49,084 bases of DNA from Pseudomonadota bacterium (GCA_023412655.1 JAEYNH010000195.1:1-49084), one strand, 5' to 3'. Shown: positions 1 to 8,418, counted from the first letter of the stretch. Translations and numbers: made by a program. Notes: a model not told the origin generated them from the sequence alone.

Positions 1-207
1 GGCCTGGGCCGCGCCCGCCGCCAGGGCGGCGCTGGCTTCGGGCCCGAGCAGGCGGCACCGCGCGTCGGCCGCCTGAAGCACCGCGCGATCGATGTAGAGG
101 TTCGATGTCCCCGCCTGGGCGAGGCCCGGCGCCGCGGCCAGGGCGGCGGCGGCGGCCAACCCCAGCCAAAGGGACGCCAGCCGCGTTTCTTCGCGCGCTT
201 CCCGCAT
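1..207 (-). CDS. Secreted protein of unknown function, 3' end beyond the window
   Basis: A minus-strand frame opens with ATG at 207 and runs off the left edge, giving 69 codons. The first ~34 residues form a typical Sec signal peptide: a charged start (MREAREETR), an Ala/Leu-rich core and an Ala-X-Ala-like site (GLAQA). The visible mature part (TSNLYIDRAVLQAADARCRL) is helical with one Cys. It is divergent from the DUF1491 gene to its right, so 208-294 should hold both promoters. I do not recognise the family. It is too short to give a function, but the signal peptide makes a real exported protein likely. Confidence 0.6.
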   Translation of the reverse strand, partial: MREAREETRLASLWLGLAAAAALAAAPGLAQAGTSNLYIDRAVLQAADARCRLLGPEASAALAAGAAQA

Positions 208-294
208 CTGCCGACTTTTCCTGGCGGCTCCTGTTCCGGAGCCTCGGTCTCCACCCTGGCGTAGGGATGTTGCAGTTCGGTTAGCGGGCGGGGC

Positions 295-639
295 ATGGTC
301 CGCCGCATGTTGCTTTCCACCGACATCTGGGTCGGCGCCCTCATCCGCCGCGTCGAGATCGGCGGCGGCTTCGCCGTGGTCGCGCGCAAGGGCGATCCCC
401 GGGCCGGGGCGGTGCTGGTGAAGGTGCTGAACCGTTCGGACGGCACGGCGCGCCTGTATTCCGAAGCCACCCGGGGCGACGGCGAGCGGGTGTGGATGCA
501 GCCGGCCGCCTCGGAGCAGGAGCCCGACCTCGATCGCTACATCGAGCGCGCCGTCCGCATCGACCCCGACATCTGGGTCGTGGAGATCGAGGACCGGGAC
601 GGACGCCACTTCCTCGTGGAACCGGTGGAGCCCGCCTGA
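295..639 (+). CDS. DUF1491 family protein
   Basis: A 114-residue soluble protein. The N-terminal core (DIWVGALIRRVEIGG, then VVARKGDPRAGAVLVKV) matches what I know of DUF1491, a small alphaproteobacterial family without known function. No signal peptide or membrane segment is visible. Two ATGs are possible, at 295 and 307; the second gives the usual family start, M-L-x-S-T-D-I-W. Only 12 bp separate it from the ligase gene, so the two are probably co-transcribed. Family membership is recognition from memory; function is unknown. Confidence 0.85.
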   Translation: MVRRMLLSTDIWVGALIRRVEIGGGFAVVARKGDPRAGAVLVKVLNRSDGTARLYSEATRGDGERVWMQPAASEQEPDLDRYIERAVRIDPDIWVVEIEDRDGRHFLVEPVEPA

Positions 640-651
640 CGCTCCTGGGCG

Positions 652-1662
652 GTGACCGCCCTTGCTGACCTGCCTGTCCCCCTCGACCTTCCGCCCATGG
701 AGGCGAAGCTGGCTGAGGAGATTCCCCGGGAGCCCGGCTGGCGCTTCGAGCCCAAGTGGGACGGCTTCCGCTGCCTGGCCTTCCGGGCGGGCGAGGCGGT
801 GGCGCTGCGCGCCAAGTCCGGCAAGCCCCTCGAGCGCTTCTTCCCCGACGTGGCGGCCGACCTGCAGGCCCTGCCGGCAGACCGCTTCGTGCTCGACGGC
901 GAGCTGATCATCGAGGTGGATGGCCGCCCCAGCTTCGAGGCCCTGCAGATGCGCCTGCATCCTGCCGAGAGCCGGGTGCGCAAGCTGGCCGCCGAGCATC
1001 CTGCCCGCCTGACGCTGTTCGACTGCCTGCTGGACGCCAAGGGCCGCTCGCTGCTGGACGCGCCCCTGTCCCGCCGCCGCGCCGAGCTGGAAGCCCTGTT
1101 CGCCCGCTTCAAGGACGCCCCGGTGGCGCAGCTGTCCCCCTGGACCGAAGACCGCGCCCAGGCGTGCCGCTGGCTGGACGAGGCCGGCTTCGTCCTCGAC
1201 GGCGTGGTGGCGAAGCGGGCGGACGGGCCCTACGTTCCCGGCGAGCGGGCGATGCTGAAGATCAAGAAGATCCGCACCGCCGACTGCGTAGTGGGCGGCT
1301 TCCGCTACGCCCAGGGCAAGGACCTGGTGGGCTCCCTGCTGCTCGGCCTCTATGGCGAGGACGGGCGGCTGCACCACGTGGGCTTCACCTCGACCATATC
1401 CAACGCCGAGCGGGCCGAGCTGACGGCGCGGCTCGAGGCGCTGAGGGGCGAGGGGTTCACCGGCGATGCCCCCGGCGGGCCCAGCCGCTGGAGCACCGAG
1501 CGGACGGGCGAATGGGTCCCGCTGAAGCCCGAGCTGGTGGTGGAGGTCCGCTACGACCAGGTGACCGGCGGCAGATTCCGGCACGGCACGCGCCTCATGC
1601 GCTGGCGGCCCGACAAGGTCCCCGCCCAGTGCACGTTCGAGCAGATCCGGCCGCCGGGCTGA
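652..1662 (+). CDS. ATP-dependent DNA ligase, LigC/LigD-ligase type
   Basis: Seals DNA nicks through a ligase-adenylate intermediate, probably in repair. The adenylated lysine is K35 in EPKWDGFR (motif I). Further signs are the LDGELIIE segment, LDGVVAKRAD (motif IV region) and LKIKKIRTADCVVGGF (motif V region), followed by an OB-fold C-terminus with RFRHGTRLMRWRPDK. At 336 residues it is a stand-alone ligase of the LigC size, without the polymerase and nuclease domains of full LigD. No ku gene is present in the window, so a role in end joining is only a possibility. The start is GTG at 652; an in-frame ATG lies at 697. A strong hairpin follows at 1683-1710. Confidence 0.92.
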   Translation: MTALADLPVPLDLPPMEAKLAEEIPREPGWRFEPKWDGFRCLAFRAGEAVALRAKSGKPLERFFPDVAADLQALPADRFVLDGELIIEVDGRPSFEALQMRLHPAESRVRKLAAEHPARLTLFDCLLDAKGRSLLDAPLSRRRAELEALFARFKDAPVAQLSPWTEDRAQACRWLDEAGFVLDGVVAKRADGPYVPGERAMLKIKKIRTADCVVGGFRYAQGKDLVGSLLLGLYGEDGRLHHVGFTSTISNAERAELTARLEALRGEGFTGDAPGGPSRWSTERTGEWVPLKPELVVEVRYDQVTGGRFRHGTRLMRWRPDKVPAQCTFEQIRPPG

Positions 1663-1682
1663 GCGGTCCGCCGCAGAAGAAT

Positions 1683-1710
1683 CGGGGCGGCAGGGGGAGC
1701 TGCCGCCCCG
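1683..1710 (+). terminator. GC-rich hairpin after the ligase gene
   Basis: A perfect 11-bp stem (1683-1693 with 1700-1710) and a 6-base loop lie 20 bases after the ligase stop codon. No T-run follows on the plus strand, so it may stabilise the mRNA 3' end or need Rho rather than act as a classic intrinsic terminator. Confidence 0.5.
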
Positions 1711-1924
1711 GAGTATGGGCTGCTTGGGTGCTCGGGGGCTCGACGCCGGGCGGAAGTGGGGGAACGACCGGACCCATTGGCATCGAGCACACCCGATGCG
1801 GTCCGACATCACAATCGCTCGGGAGCGATCGCCAGAGGGGCCCGGCCCGCGGTTCTGAATTTGGTGCAGATGGTGGCGGTTTCAAGGCGGGACGTGGAAT
1901 TTTCTGCAAAGTGGCGTGACGGCC

Positions 1925-1932
1925 GCTATAAG
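1925..1932 (+). promoter_or_regulatory. Probable -10 element of prfC (leaderless transcript likely)
   Basis: GCTATAAG matches the Caulobacter housekeeping -10 pattern GCTANAWC at seven of eight positions. It ends only nine bases before the prfC ATG at 1942, so transcription would begin at or within a few bases of the start codon. No Shine-Dalgarno sequence precedes that ATG, which agrees with a leaderless mRNA. The -35 region is weak. Confidence 0.5.
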
Positions 1933-1941
1933 CGCGCCCCC

Positions 1942-3537
1942 ATGAGCACCTCCCCCGCGGCCGAGGCCGCCCGCCGGCGCACCTTCGCGATCATCTCCCA
2001 CCCGGACGCCGGCAAGACGACGCTGACCGAGCACCTGCTGCTGGCAGGGGGCGCCATCCGCGCCGCTGGCGCCGTGCGCGCCCGCGGCGAGAACCGCCGC
2101 ACCCGGTCGGACTGGATGAAGATCGAGCGCGAGCGGGGCATCTCCGTCTCGGCCTCGGTCATGACGTTCGACCACGACGGCAAGATGTTCAACCTGCTGG
2201 ACACCCCGGGCCACGAGGACTTCTCCGAGGACACCTACCGCACGCTCACGGCGGCCGACGCGGCGGTGATGGTGCTGGACGCGGCCAAGGGCATCGAGCC
2301 CCAGACCCTCAAGCTGTTCGAGGTCTGCCGGCTGCGCGACATTCCCATCGTCACCTTCATCAACAAGATGGACCGCGAGGCGCTGGACCCGATCGAGATC
2401 CTCGACGAGATCGCCTCGAAACTGGCTCTGGACCCGGCGCCGCTCTACTGGCCGGCCGGCTCGGGCGGGCGCTTCAAGGGGATGGTCGACCTCGAAGGCG
2501 GCCGGTTCATCCCCTTCTCCAAGCCCAGCGAGCAGCAGGACGGGCATCCCGACCCTGTGGCGCTGGAGGGCAATTCCGTCGCCGCGTTCCTCGACGCGGC
2601 CGAGCTGGCCGAGGTGCAGGAAGGCGCCGCCCTGGTCCAGGAGGCCTCCAAGCCCTTCGACCGGCAGTCGTTCCTGGAAGGCCACATGACGCCGGTGATC
2701 TTCGGATCGGCGCTCCGCCACTTCGGAGTCGACCAGCTGCTGGCGGTGATCGGCGAATACGCCCCGCCGCCCAAGGCCGTCCCCGCCACCCGCGCCGGGA
2801 CCGAGACGAAGGTCGAGCCGGGCGAGAAGGAGGTCACGGGCTTCATCTTCAAGGTCCAGGCCAACATGGACCCCAATCACCGCGACCGCATCGCCTTCCT
2901 GAAGCTCTGCTCGGGCCGGTTCCAGCGGGGCATGAAGCTGAAGGTGCAGAACACCGGCAAGCAGCTCAGCGTGAACGCGCCCACCATGTTCTTCGCCTCG
3001 GACCGCGAGTTGGCCGAGGACGCCTTCGCGGGTGATGTCATCGGCATCCCCAACCACGGCGTGCTGCGGGTGGGCGACAGCCTCTCGGAGAGCGGAACGC
3101 TGCGCTTCGCCGGTCTGCCGAACTTCGCGCCCGAAATCCTCCAACGGGTGCGGGTGAAGGACCCGCTGAAGGCCAAGCACCTGAAGAAGGCCCTGGAGAG
3201 CCTGGCCGAGGAGGGCGTCACCCAGCTGTTCCGGCCGAACATCGGGGCCGACTTCATCGTCGGCGCCGTGGGTCAGCTGCAGTTCGAGGTGATGGCCGAC
3301 CGGCTGAAGAACGAATACCAGCTCGAGGTGATCTTCGAACCCAGCCCCTATGCCGAGGCGCGCTGGATCAGCGGTGAGAAGGCCGATCTGGACGACTTCG
3401 CCGGCAAGCACCGCGGCGCCATGGCCAGCGACATCGACGAACAGCCGGTGTTCCTGGGCAAGTCGGCCTGGGAGATCGGCTATGTGGCCGAGCGCTACCC
3501 CAAGGTCGCATTCCACCGGGCCAAGGAACGGGCCTGA
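1942..3537 (+). CDS. prfC: Peptide chain release factor 3 (translational GTPase)
   Basis: RF3 binds GTP and removes RF1/RF2 from the ribosome after peptide release. The G1 motif is HPDAGKTT (about residues 20-27), G3 is DTPGHEDFSEDTYRT and G4 is NKMD. The unbroken G-domain, the domain-2 sequence and the C-terminus (KVAFHRAKE) fit RF3 rather than EF-G. The length, 531 residues, agrees with E. coli RF3 (529). The frame is open upstream to 1756, but ATG 1942 gives the conserved N-terminus and directly follows a -10 element. It stands alone between the ligase and a CtrA-boxed gene. Confidence 0.97.
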   Translation: MSTSPAAEAARRRTFAIISHPDAGKTTLTEHLLLAGGAIRAAGAVRARGENRRTRSDWMKIERERGISVSASVMTFDHDGKMFNLLDTPGHEDFSEDTYRTLTAADAAVMVLDAAKGIEPQTLKLFEVCRLRDIPIVTFINKMDREALDPIEILDEIASKLALDPAPLYWPAGSGGRFKGMVDLEGGRFIPFSKPSEQQDGHPDPVALEGNSVAAFLDAAELAEVQEGAALVQEASKPFDRQSFLEGHMTPVIFGSALRHFGVDQLLAVIGEYAPPPKAVPATRAGTETKVEPGEKEVTGFIFKVQANMDPNHRDRIAFLKLCSGRFQRGMKLKVQNTGKQLSVNAPTMFFASDRELAEDAFAGDVIGIPNHGVLRVGDSLSESGTLRFAGLPNFAPEILQRVRVKDPLKAKHLKKALESLAEEGVTQLFRPNIGADFIVGAVGQLQFEVMADRLKNEYQLEVIFEPSPYAEARWISGEKADLDDFAGKHRGAMASDIDEQPVFLGKSAWEIGYVAERYPKVAFHRAKERA

Positions 3538-3563
3538 TTCCGGGCCCCTGTTTTCCGGGCCCC
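3538..3563 (+). terminator. Possible terminator after prfC
   Basis: An 11-base direct repeat, TTCCGGGCCCC, occurs at 3538 and 3553. Its GGGCCC cores can pair as a 6-bp stem across a T-rich loop directly after the prfC stop codon. There is no downstream T-run, so the call is weak. Confidence 0.3.
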
Positions 3564-3660
3564 CGGTCCCTCTGGCGGCCGGTCCGTAAGGGCTGAGGAA
3601 CCCCGCCGCGGTCGGCGGCTTACTGTGGATGGCGACGTTTCGTTAACCATACCGCAGAAG

Positions 3661-3675
3661 TTAATGACTTGTTAA
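3661..3675 (+). promoter_or_regulatory. CtrA binding box (TTAA-N7-TTAA)
   Basis: TTAATGACTTGTTAA is an exact TTAA-N7-TTAA match to the binding site of the cell-cycle regulator CtrA. A further TTAACCAT half-site lies at 3643-3650. The box is 53 bp before ATG 3729 and 86 bp before ATG 3762 of the repeat protein, a plausible promoter distance. Such AT-rich sites are rare in this very GC-rich DNA. Confidence 0.7.
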
Positions 3676-3761
3676 AGCTGTCGGCTCCGGCTTTGCTGTC
3701 TCCGTTCAGGGCCCTGGCGGACCGTTCCATGGTGGGACGGCGACGGGGGCGGAGCGCGGTG

Positions 3762-5129
3762 ATGTTCGAGCTCGGACGCGAACTGAAGCGGCTGTTCGCC
3801 GTAGCCGGCAAGCCCGTCGACACCCTTGCGCGGGGTGACTCCGCGCTTCTGGAACTTCTCGACCTCAGCCTTCTCACCGACGAGGCCCGGGCCGCGGACA
3901 CCGCCGCCGGCCGTCTGGGCGGCAAGGACAAGCCCATCCGCCGGCTTGAGGCTGCTGTCGCCTGGCGCGAACTGGCCCGCCGGACGGGGGATGCGCCCGC
4001 CCTGCGCAAGGCCGCCGCCATCGCCGAGACCGCCGCCGCCGGCTTCGAGGCCGAACGTCGTAACGAAGGCTGGGCCCGGGCCCGCTGCGAACAGGCGTAC
4101 TGCGCCCTGCTGGGCGCGGAACTGTTCGGCGATCCCGGCCTGGACGCCGCCGCCGAGGTGGCGTTCCGCGAGGTCCGCGCGGTGGTGCGTGTCGGCCTCG
4201 CCGCCGCCCTGGCCAATGTCGGCGCGGCGGCCATAGAGGCTCGCCGGCGCCTGCCGACGGCGGATATCGCCGAGGCCTGGCGGCTGTGCCGGGGCTTCAA
4301 CGCCCCGATCCTTGCCCTCGACCAGCTCGCCCGACGCGCCACCACCGTGCGCCCGCTGGCCGCCGAGGCGCGCCTGACCCGGGTCGATCTGCTGTGCGCC
4401 TGGGGCGCGCGGCTGAAGGACGAAGGCCTCCTGCGCGAGGCCATGGAAGAGGCCGCCGTCGCGTCCGGGCGCGTGGATGCGGCATATGAGCCGCTGACCT
4501 GGGCCCGCGCCCAGATCGCCCGGGGCCAGGCCATGTCCCTGCTGGGCGAAACCACCGGCGACATCGATCTGATCGCGGGGGGCGCGGCCCGGCTGGCCGA
4601 TGCGGTCGAGAACCTGACCCGCGACCACAGCCCGCTCGACTGGGCCCGCGCCCAGACCGCCCTGGCCCAGGCGCTGCAGGCGCTGGGCGAGGCCGCCGAG
4701 GATCCGCGCGCCTTCGAACAGGCGGTGAGCTGCTATGACCGGGCCGGCATGGTGCTGAAGGACGCGCCCGCCCTGCCGCTGCGGGGCATGGCCGCCAGCG
4801 CCCGCGCTGTCTGCCTGGCCCGCTCCGCTGAACTGACCGGCGATCTGGCGGTGCTCGATGCCGCCGAGGCGGCCATGAAGATGGAGCTGGCCGGCAAGTC
4901 CGCGCGCAAGGACCCGGTCGGCTGGGCCCTGGCCCAGCTCCATCTGGCCAGGCTCTACGAAACCCGCGTGTCCATGACCGGCGTCGACCGTGGCGAGCGG
5001 GCCTCCGCGGCCCTTGCGCTGGAAGCGGCCCTGGACGTGTTCGCCGAGCACGGCCTGCGCTCCCTCAGCATGCTGGCCGCCGACGCCCTTGAACGCCTCG
5101 GCGGCGCCACCGTCAGCCAGCCGGAATAG
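3762..5129 (+). CDS. TPR-like helical repeat protein, probable CtrA target
   Basis: A soluble, Ala/Leu-rich, all-helical protein of about 455 residues. A recurring P-L-x-W-A-R-A-Q-x-x-x-A-x-A-x-x-x-L-G-E unit is seen near residues 244 and 291, with looser copies near 102 and 385. This resembles degenerate tetratricopeptide repeats, which usually serve protein-protein contacts; no catalytic domain is visible. The frame stays open back to 3669, but a start there would lie inside the CtrA box, so ATG 3762 (or ATG 3729) is preferred. The specific function is unknown. The CtrA box suggests expression tied to the cell cycle or development. Confidence 0.8.
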   Translation: MFELGRELKRLFAVAGKPVDTLARGDSALLELLDLSLLTDEARAADTAAGRLGGKDKPIRRLEAAVAWRELARRTGDAPALRKAAAIAETAAAGFEAERRNEGWARARCEQAYCALLGAELFGDPGLDAAAEVAFREVRAVVRVGLAAALANVGAAAIEARRRLPTADIAEAWRLCRGFNAPILALDQLARRATTVRPLAAEARLTRVDLLCAWGARLKDEGLLREAMEEAAVASGRVDAAYEPLTWARAQIARGQAMSLLGETTGDIDLIAGGAARLADAVENLTRDHSPLDWARAQTALAQALQALGEAAEDPRAFEQAVSCYDRAGMVLKDAPALPLRGMAASARAVCLARSAELTGDLAVLDAAEAAMKMELAGKSARKDPVGWALAQLHLARLYETRVSMTGVDRGERASAALALEAALDVFAEHGLRSLSMLAADALERLGGATVSQPE

Positions 5130-5223
5130 ATCGCTCGATAGCCGTTCGGGCTCTGTCCTTCGCGGCTTAGGTGTTTCGCAGCGCCGGGAGCGGCGCCATG
5201 CTGCGCTCCGTGGAGGATCGACA

Positions 5224-5886
5224 ATGCGCAAGCTGTTCACCCTGATCGGCGCCGGCGGCGTCCTGGCGGCCGGAGCCGCCCAGGCCCAGGTCCCGGCGAC
5301 CTTCGTTGAGGCGCCTTCCGTGGATCAGGTGGCCGCGGTGTTCCCGGCCAGGGCCAAGGCCGCCGGGCTTTCCGGCGCCGTCGACCTGAGCTGCACGGTG
5401 GTCTTCGGCGGCCGGCTCAAGGACTGCGCGGTGCTTGGCGAGGAGCCGCGCGGCGCAGGCTTCGGCCAGGCGGCGCGGCAGCTGGCCCGGACGATGAAGG
5501 TGACGGGGGCGGCCCTGGGATCGGAGGTGCGGGTGCCGGTCAGCTTCACCGCCGACCTGTTCAAGCCGGGCTTTACCGCCAAGACGCCCAAGTGGGCGGC
5601 GATGCCGGCGGCGAGCGACTTCCAGGCGACCATTCCCAAGCACGAGGACGGTCCCAACGCCATCCGGGTGGTGCTGGTCTGCGACGTCCTGGCGGGCGGG
5701 GCGCTGAGCGGCTGCGCGGTGGACAAGGAAGAGCCTGCGGGGCAGGGCTTTGGGCAGGGCGTCCTGGCTCTGGCCTCCAAGTTCCGGGTCGAGCCGTGGT
5801 CGGCCGAAGGCATGCCGACGGTGGGCGGCAAGGTGCGCCTGCCGGTGCGCTATGACCTCAAGCCGGTGAACCAGGCCGCCCGCTGA
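5224..5886 (+). CDS. Secreted protein with two TonB-C-like repeats
   Basis: A 220-residue protein with a clear signal peptide (MRKLFTLIGAGGVLAAGAAQA). The mature part holds two copies of one module of about 75 residues. Each has a beta-strand run followed by G-x-L-x-x-C-A-V-x-x-E-E-P-x-G-x-G-F-G-Q, near residues 59-85 and 155-180. Both resemble the TonB C-terminal fold used for protein contacts in the periplasm. There is no TM anchor or proline-rich spanner, so it cannot transmit proton-motive force as a true TonB does. One cysteine pair per repeat may form disulfides. A GGAGG Shine-Dalgarno sequence supports ATG 5224. It converges on the ABC permease, nine bases away. Confidence 0.8.
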   Translation: MRKLFTLIGAGGVLAAGAAQAQVPATFVEAPSVDQVAAVFPARAKAAGLSGAVDLSCTVVFGGRLKDCAVLGEEPRGAGFGQAARQLARTMKVTGAALGSEVRVPVSFTADLFKPGFTAKTPKWAAMPAASDFQATIPKHEDGPNAIRVVLVCDVLAGGALSGCAVDKEEPAGQGFGQGVLALASKFRVEPWSAEGMPTVGGKVRLPVRYDLKPVNQAAR

Positions 5887-5895
5887 GCGCGGCGG

Positions 5896-6663
5896 CTACC
5901 TTCCTCGCCACCAGCGCAGTCCGGCGCGTTCCACCGCCTCGAGCGCTGCGTGGAGGGCGACGCCCATCGCCCCAAGGACCACCAGGGCGGCGATCATCCG
6001 CGCCGTCTGCAGCTTGTTGCCCGCATCGAGGATCTGCCAGGCAAGTCCGTTGACCTGGCCCGAGCCGGCCCCGAACTCGGCGACCACGGCCCCGATCAGC
6101 GCCAGGCCCGCCCCGACCTTGTGGCCTTCCAGCAGGAAGGGGACGGCGGCGGGCAGCCGCAGGCGCAGCACCCGTTGCCAGGGCTTGGCCCCATAAAGGT
6201 CGAACAGCCGCTCGAGGTCGGGGTCGGCCGAGCGCAGGCCGGCGGCCGCGCCCGAGAAGATGGGGAAGAAGGCCACCACCAGCGCCAGGGCCACAAGGGC
6301 GCGCTCGGGATGGTCGAGGCCGGCCCAGATCAGCACCAGGGGCGCCAGGGCGATCACCGGGGTGACCTGCACCACCGAGGCCAGAGGCCGGATGGCCCGG
6401 TCCAGGAACGGGCTGAGCGCTGTGAGCAGGGCCAGCGCCTGGGCGATCACGCTGGCCAGGGCCAGGGCCACAAGGGCGGTCCACAGCGTACGCCCGGCCG
6501 CCGCCAGCAGGGTGGGGAAGTTCTCGGCCAGGGCCACAGCCACCGCCGAGGGCGGCGGCAGGAAATAGGCCGGCACGTCCAGCGCCCGGCAGGCGACCTC
6601 CCAGACGACCAGCAGGACGGTGGTCAAGGCGAAGGGCGCGGCGAGGTAGGCGAGGCGTCTCAC
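5896..6663 (-). CDS. ABC transporter permease, SsuC/TauC/NMT1 type
   Basis: Inner-membrane subunit of an importer with six or so hydrophobic segments in 255 residues. The EAA loop contacting the ATPase is seen in GAKPWQRVLRLRLPAAVPFLLEG, here quoted as RLRLPAAVPFLLEG after the invariant G. The family resembles permeases for sulfonates, nitrate, taurine and thiamine precursors. I chose the GTG start at 6663 because it overlaps the ATPase stop as GTGA, the coupling also used by the gene pair upstream. The open frame continues to 6885 but enters the ATPase gene. Confidence 0.88.
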   Translation of the reverse strand: MRRLAYLAAPFALTTVLLVVWEVACRALDVPAYFLPPPSAVAVALAENFPTLLAAAGRTLWTALVALALASVIAQALALLTALSPFLDRAIRPLASVVQVTPVIALAPLVLIWAGLDHPERALVALALVVAFFPIFSGAAAGLRSADPDLERLFDLYGAKPWQRVLRLRLPAAVPFLLEGHKVGAGLALIGAVVAEFGAGSGQVNGLAWQILDAGNKLQTARMIAALVVLGAMGVALHAALEAVERAGLRWWRGR

Positions 6664-7397
6664 GCTGCAATGCCCGCGGCGAGCGCGGCCGAAACCGCCT
6701 CGGCGGTCTGCCGGAACACCGGCGTCAGCCGGAACTGCGGCGGGCGGGGCAGCTCGCCGTCCACGGCGAACTCGCCGGCGATTCGCCCCGGGCCACGGGT
6801 CATCACCACCACGCGGGAGGCCATGTAGACCGCCTCCTCGACATTGTGGGTCACGAAGACGATAGCCGGACGGCTCGTGGACCAAAGGCTCAGCACGTCG
6901 TCGGCCAGCGCCCGCCGGGTGATCTCGTCGAGGGCGGCGAAGGGCTCATCCAGCAGCAGGAGGCGCGGCTCGGTCACCAGCGCCCGCGCCAGGGATACCC
7001 GCATGGCCATGCCGCCCGAGAGCTGGGCCGGGCGCGCCGTCTCCGCGCTGGAAAGGCCGACCCGGGCCAGGGCTGCATCCGCCCGCCGCCGCGCCTCGCT
7101 CGCGGGCAGGCCCGCCAGCTCCAGGGGCAGGGCGACGTTGGCCCGGGCTGAGATCCAGGGCGCCAGCGTCGGGGTCTGGAACACCACGGCGGTCTGCCCG
7201 CGCCCGGTGGTGCGGATCACCTCGCCGGCGGTGGGCGCCTCCAGGCCGGCGAGCAGCCGCAGGGCCGTGGACTTGCCGCAGCCCGAGGGGCCCACCAGCG
7301 CGACGATCTCGCCCGCGCCGACGGCGAGGTCTATGGGGCCGAGGGCCGGGCCGCGGGCATATCCCACCTCGACCTGGCGGAGGGCGGCGACCGTCAC
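6660..7397 (-). CDS. ABC transporter ATPase of the same importer
   Basis: A 245-residue nucleotide-binding subunit energising import. Walker A is GPSGCGKST (residues 36-44), the signature is LSGGM, and Walker B LLLLDEPFAALDE is followed by the H-loop FVTHNVEEA. The type is that of SsuB, TauB and ThiZ. Its GTG start overlaps the stop of the binding-protein gene (GTGA), and its stop overlaps the permease start. The three genes therefore form one tightly coupled operon. Substrate cannot be read from the ATPase. Confidence 0.93.
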   Translation of the reverse strand: MTVAALRQVEVGYARGPALGPIDLAVGAGEIVALVGPSGCGKSTALRLLAGLEAPTAGEVIRTTGRGQTAVVFQTPTLAPWISARANVALPLELAGLPASEARRRADAALARVGLSSAETARPAQLSGGMAMRVSLARALVTEPRLLLLDEPFAALDEITRRALADDVLSLWSTSRPAIVFVTHNVEEAVYMASRVVVMTRGPGRIAGEFAVDGELPRPPQFRLTPVFRQTAEAVSAALAAGIAA

Positions 7398-8392
7398 TTG
7401 GGGGTGAACTGCAACGTATAGGCGCGCTTGGGATCGAGGCTGGTGGGGTACACCCCCTGGGCCCTCGCCATGTCGGCGAAGGCGTTCCAGCGGGCCTCGG
7501 TCATGGCGCCCACCGGCAGCCCCTCGTCGCCCTCGACGATGCGGTAGGATCTCATCTTCTCGCGCGCCTGGTCGAGGACGTCCTGGGTCATCTCGGGATT
7601 GTCCTTGCGGATCAGGGCGTCCGCGGCCGTGGGGTCGCCGTAGAGATAATCGCGCCAGCCCTTTGCGGTGGCCTCGACGAAGGCCTGCACCGCCGCGGGG
7701 TTGCTGGCGATCAGCGTGTCGGGGGCCAGGACCATGGTGGCGTAGCCCGGGTAGCCTTCGTCGGCCAGCAGGAAGACCTTGGGGGCCAGGCCGGCCTGCT
7801 TCTCGATCGTGTAGGGCTCGGAGGTCAGGTAGCCCTGCTGCACGGCGCGCTTGTCGGCCAGGAAGGGCGCGGGGTTGAAGGTGTACTTGCGCACCTGGTC
7901 GTCGGTGAAGCCGTACTTGGCCTTCAGCCAGACCCAGAAGGCGGTGATGGAGGCGTCCGCCAGCAGGATCGGACGGCCCTTCAGGTCGGCGATCCGCTCC
8001 ACGCCTGGCTCAGGGTGGGCCATGAGGACCTGCGGGTCCTTCTGCATGTAGGCGGCCACGGCCTTCACCGGCACGCCCTCGTTGGCGAGGTTCATGACGA
8101 TGAAGCTGTTGGAGCCCATGCCGAGGTCGACGGCTCCGGCGGCGAGCAACTGGGGCACGTTCACCCCGGGGCCGCCCTGCACGATGGTCACGTCCAGTCC
8201 GCGCCGCGCGTACTCGCCGGACGCCAGGGCCTGATAGAAGCCGCCCTGCTCGGCCTGGGCGCGCCAGTCGGTGGCGAAACGGATGGCGGTTCGGCCGTCC
8301 GCCTGTGGCGGCGCCGCCGCCTCCTCCTTGCCTCCAGAACAGGCGGCGAGGAACAGGGTGATGGCGACGGCGAGCGGGCGCAGGAGGTTCAT
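7394..8392 (-). CDS. Periplasmic substrate-binding lipoprotein, NMT1/THI5-like
   Basis: A 332-residue solute-binding protein with a lipoprotein signal (FLAAC, lipidated Cys18). The segment QGGPGVNVPQLLAAGAVDLG is typical of the NMT1/THI5-like and SsuA families, whose ligands include pyrimidine precursors of thiamine, sulfonates and nitrate. A thiamine-precursor (ThiY-like) role is a reasonable guess. However, I find no TPP-riboswitch CUGAGA box in the long leader and no thi gene nearby, so the substrate stays open. It is the first gene of the importer operon and lies downstream of the structured region at 8419-8862 on the same strand. Confidence 0.88.
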   Translation of the reverse strand: MNLLRPLAVAITLFLAACSGGKEEAAAPPQADGRTAIRFATDWRAQAEQGGFYQALASGEYARRGLDVTIVQGGPGVNVPQLLAAGAVDLGMGSNSFIVMNLANEGVPVKAVAAYMQKDPQVLMAHPEPGVERIADLKGRPILLADASITAFWVWLKAKYGFTDDQVRKYTFNPAPFLADKRAVQQGYLTSEPYTIEKQAGLAPKVFLLADEGYPGYATMVLAPDTLIASNPAAVQAFVEATAKGWRDYLYGDPTAADALIRKDNPEMTQDVLDQAREKMRSYRIVEGDEGLPVGAMTEARWNAFADMARAQGVYPTSLDPKRAYTLQFTPK

Positions 8393-8418
8393 GCGCGGGA
8401 GGGTAGGGCGCGACGGCG

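Noticed and set aside
1882..3516. Long open frame antisense to prfC
   Set aside because: It mirrors the codon bias of prfC, has no recognisable domain, and prfC is certain. High GC content produces such frames throughout the window.
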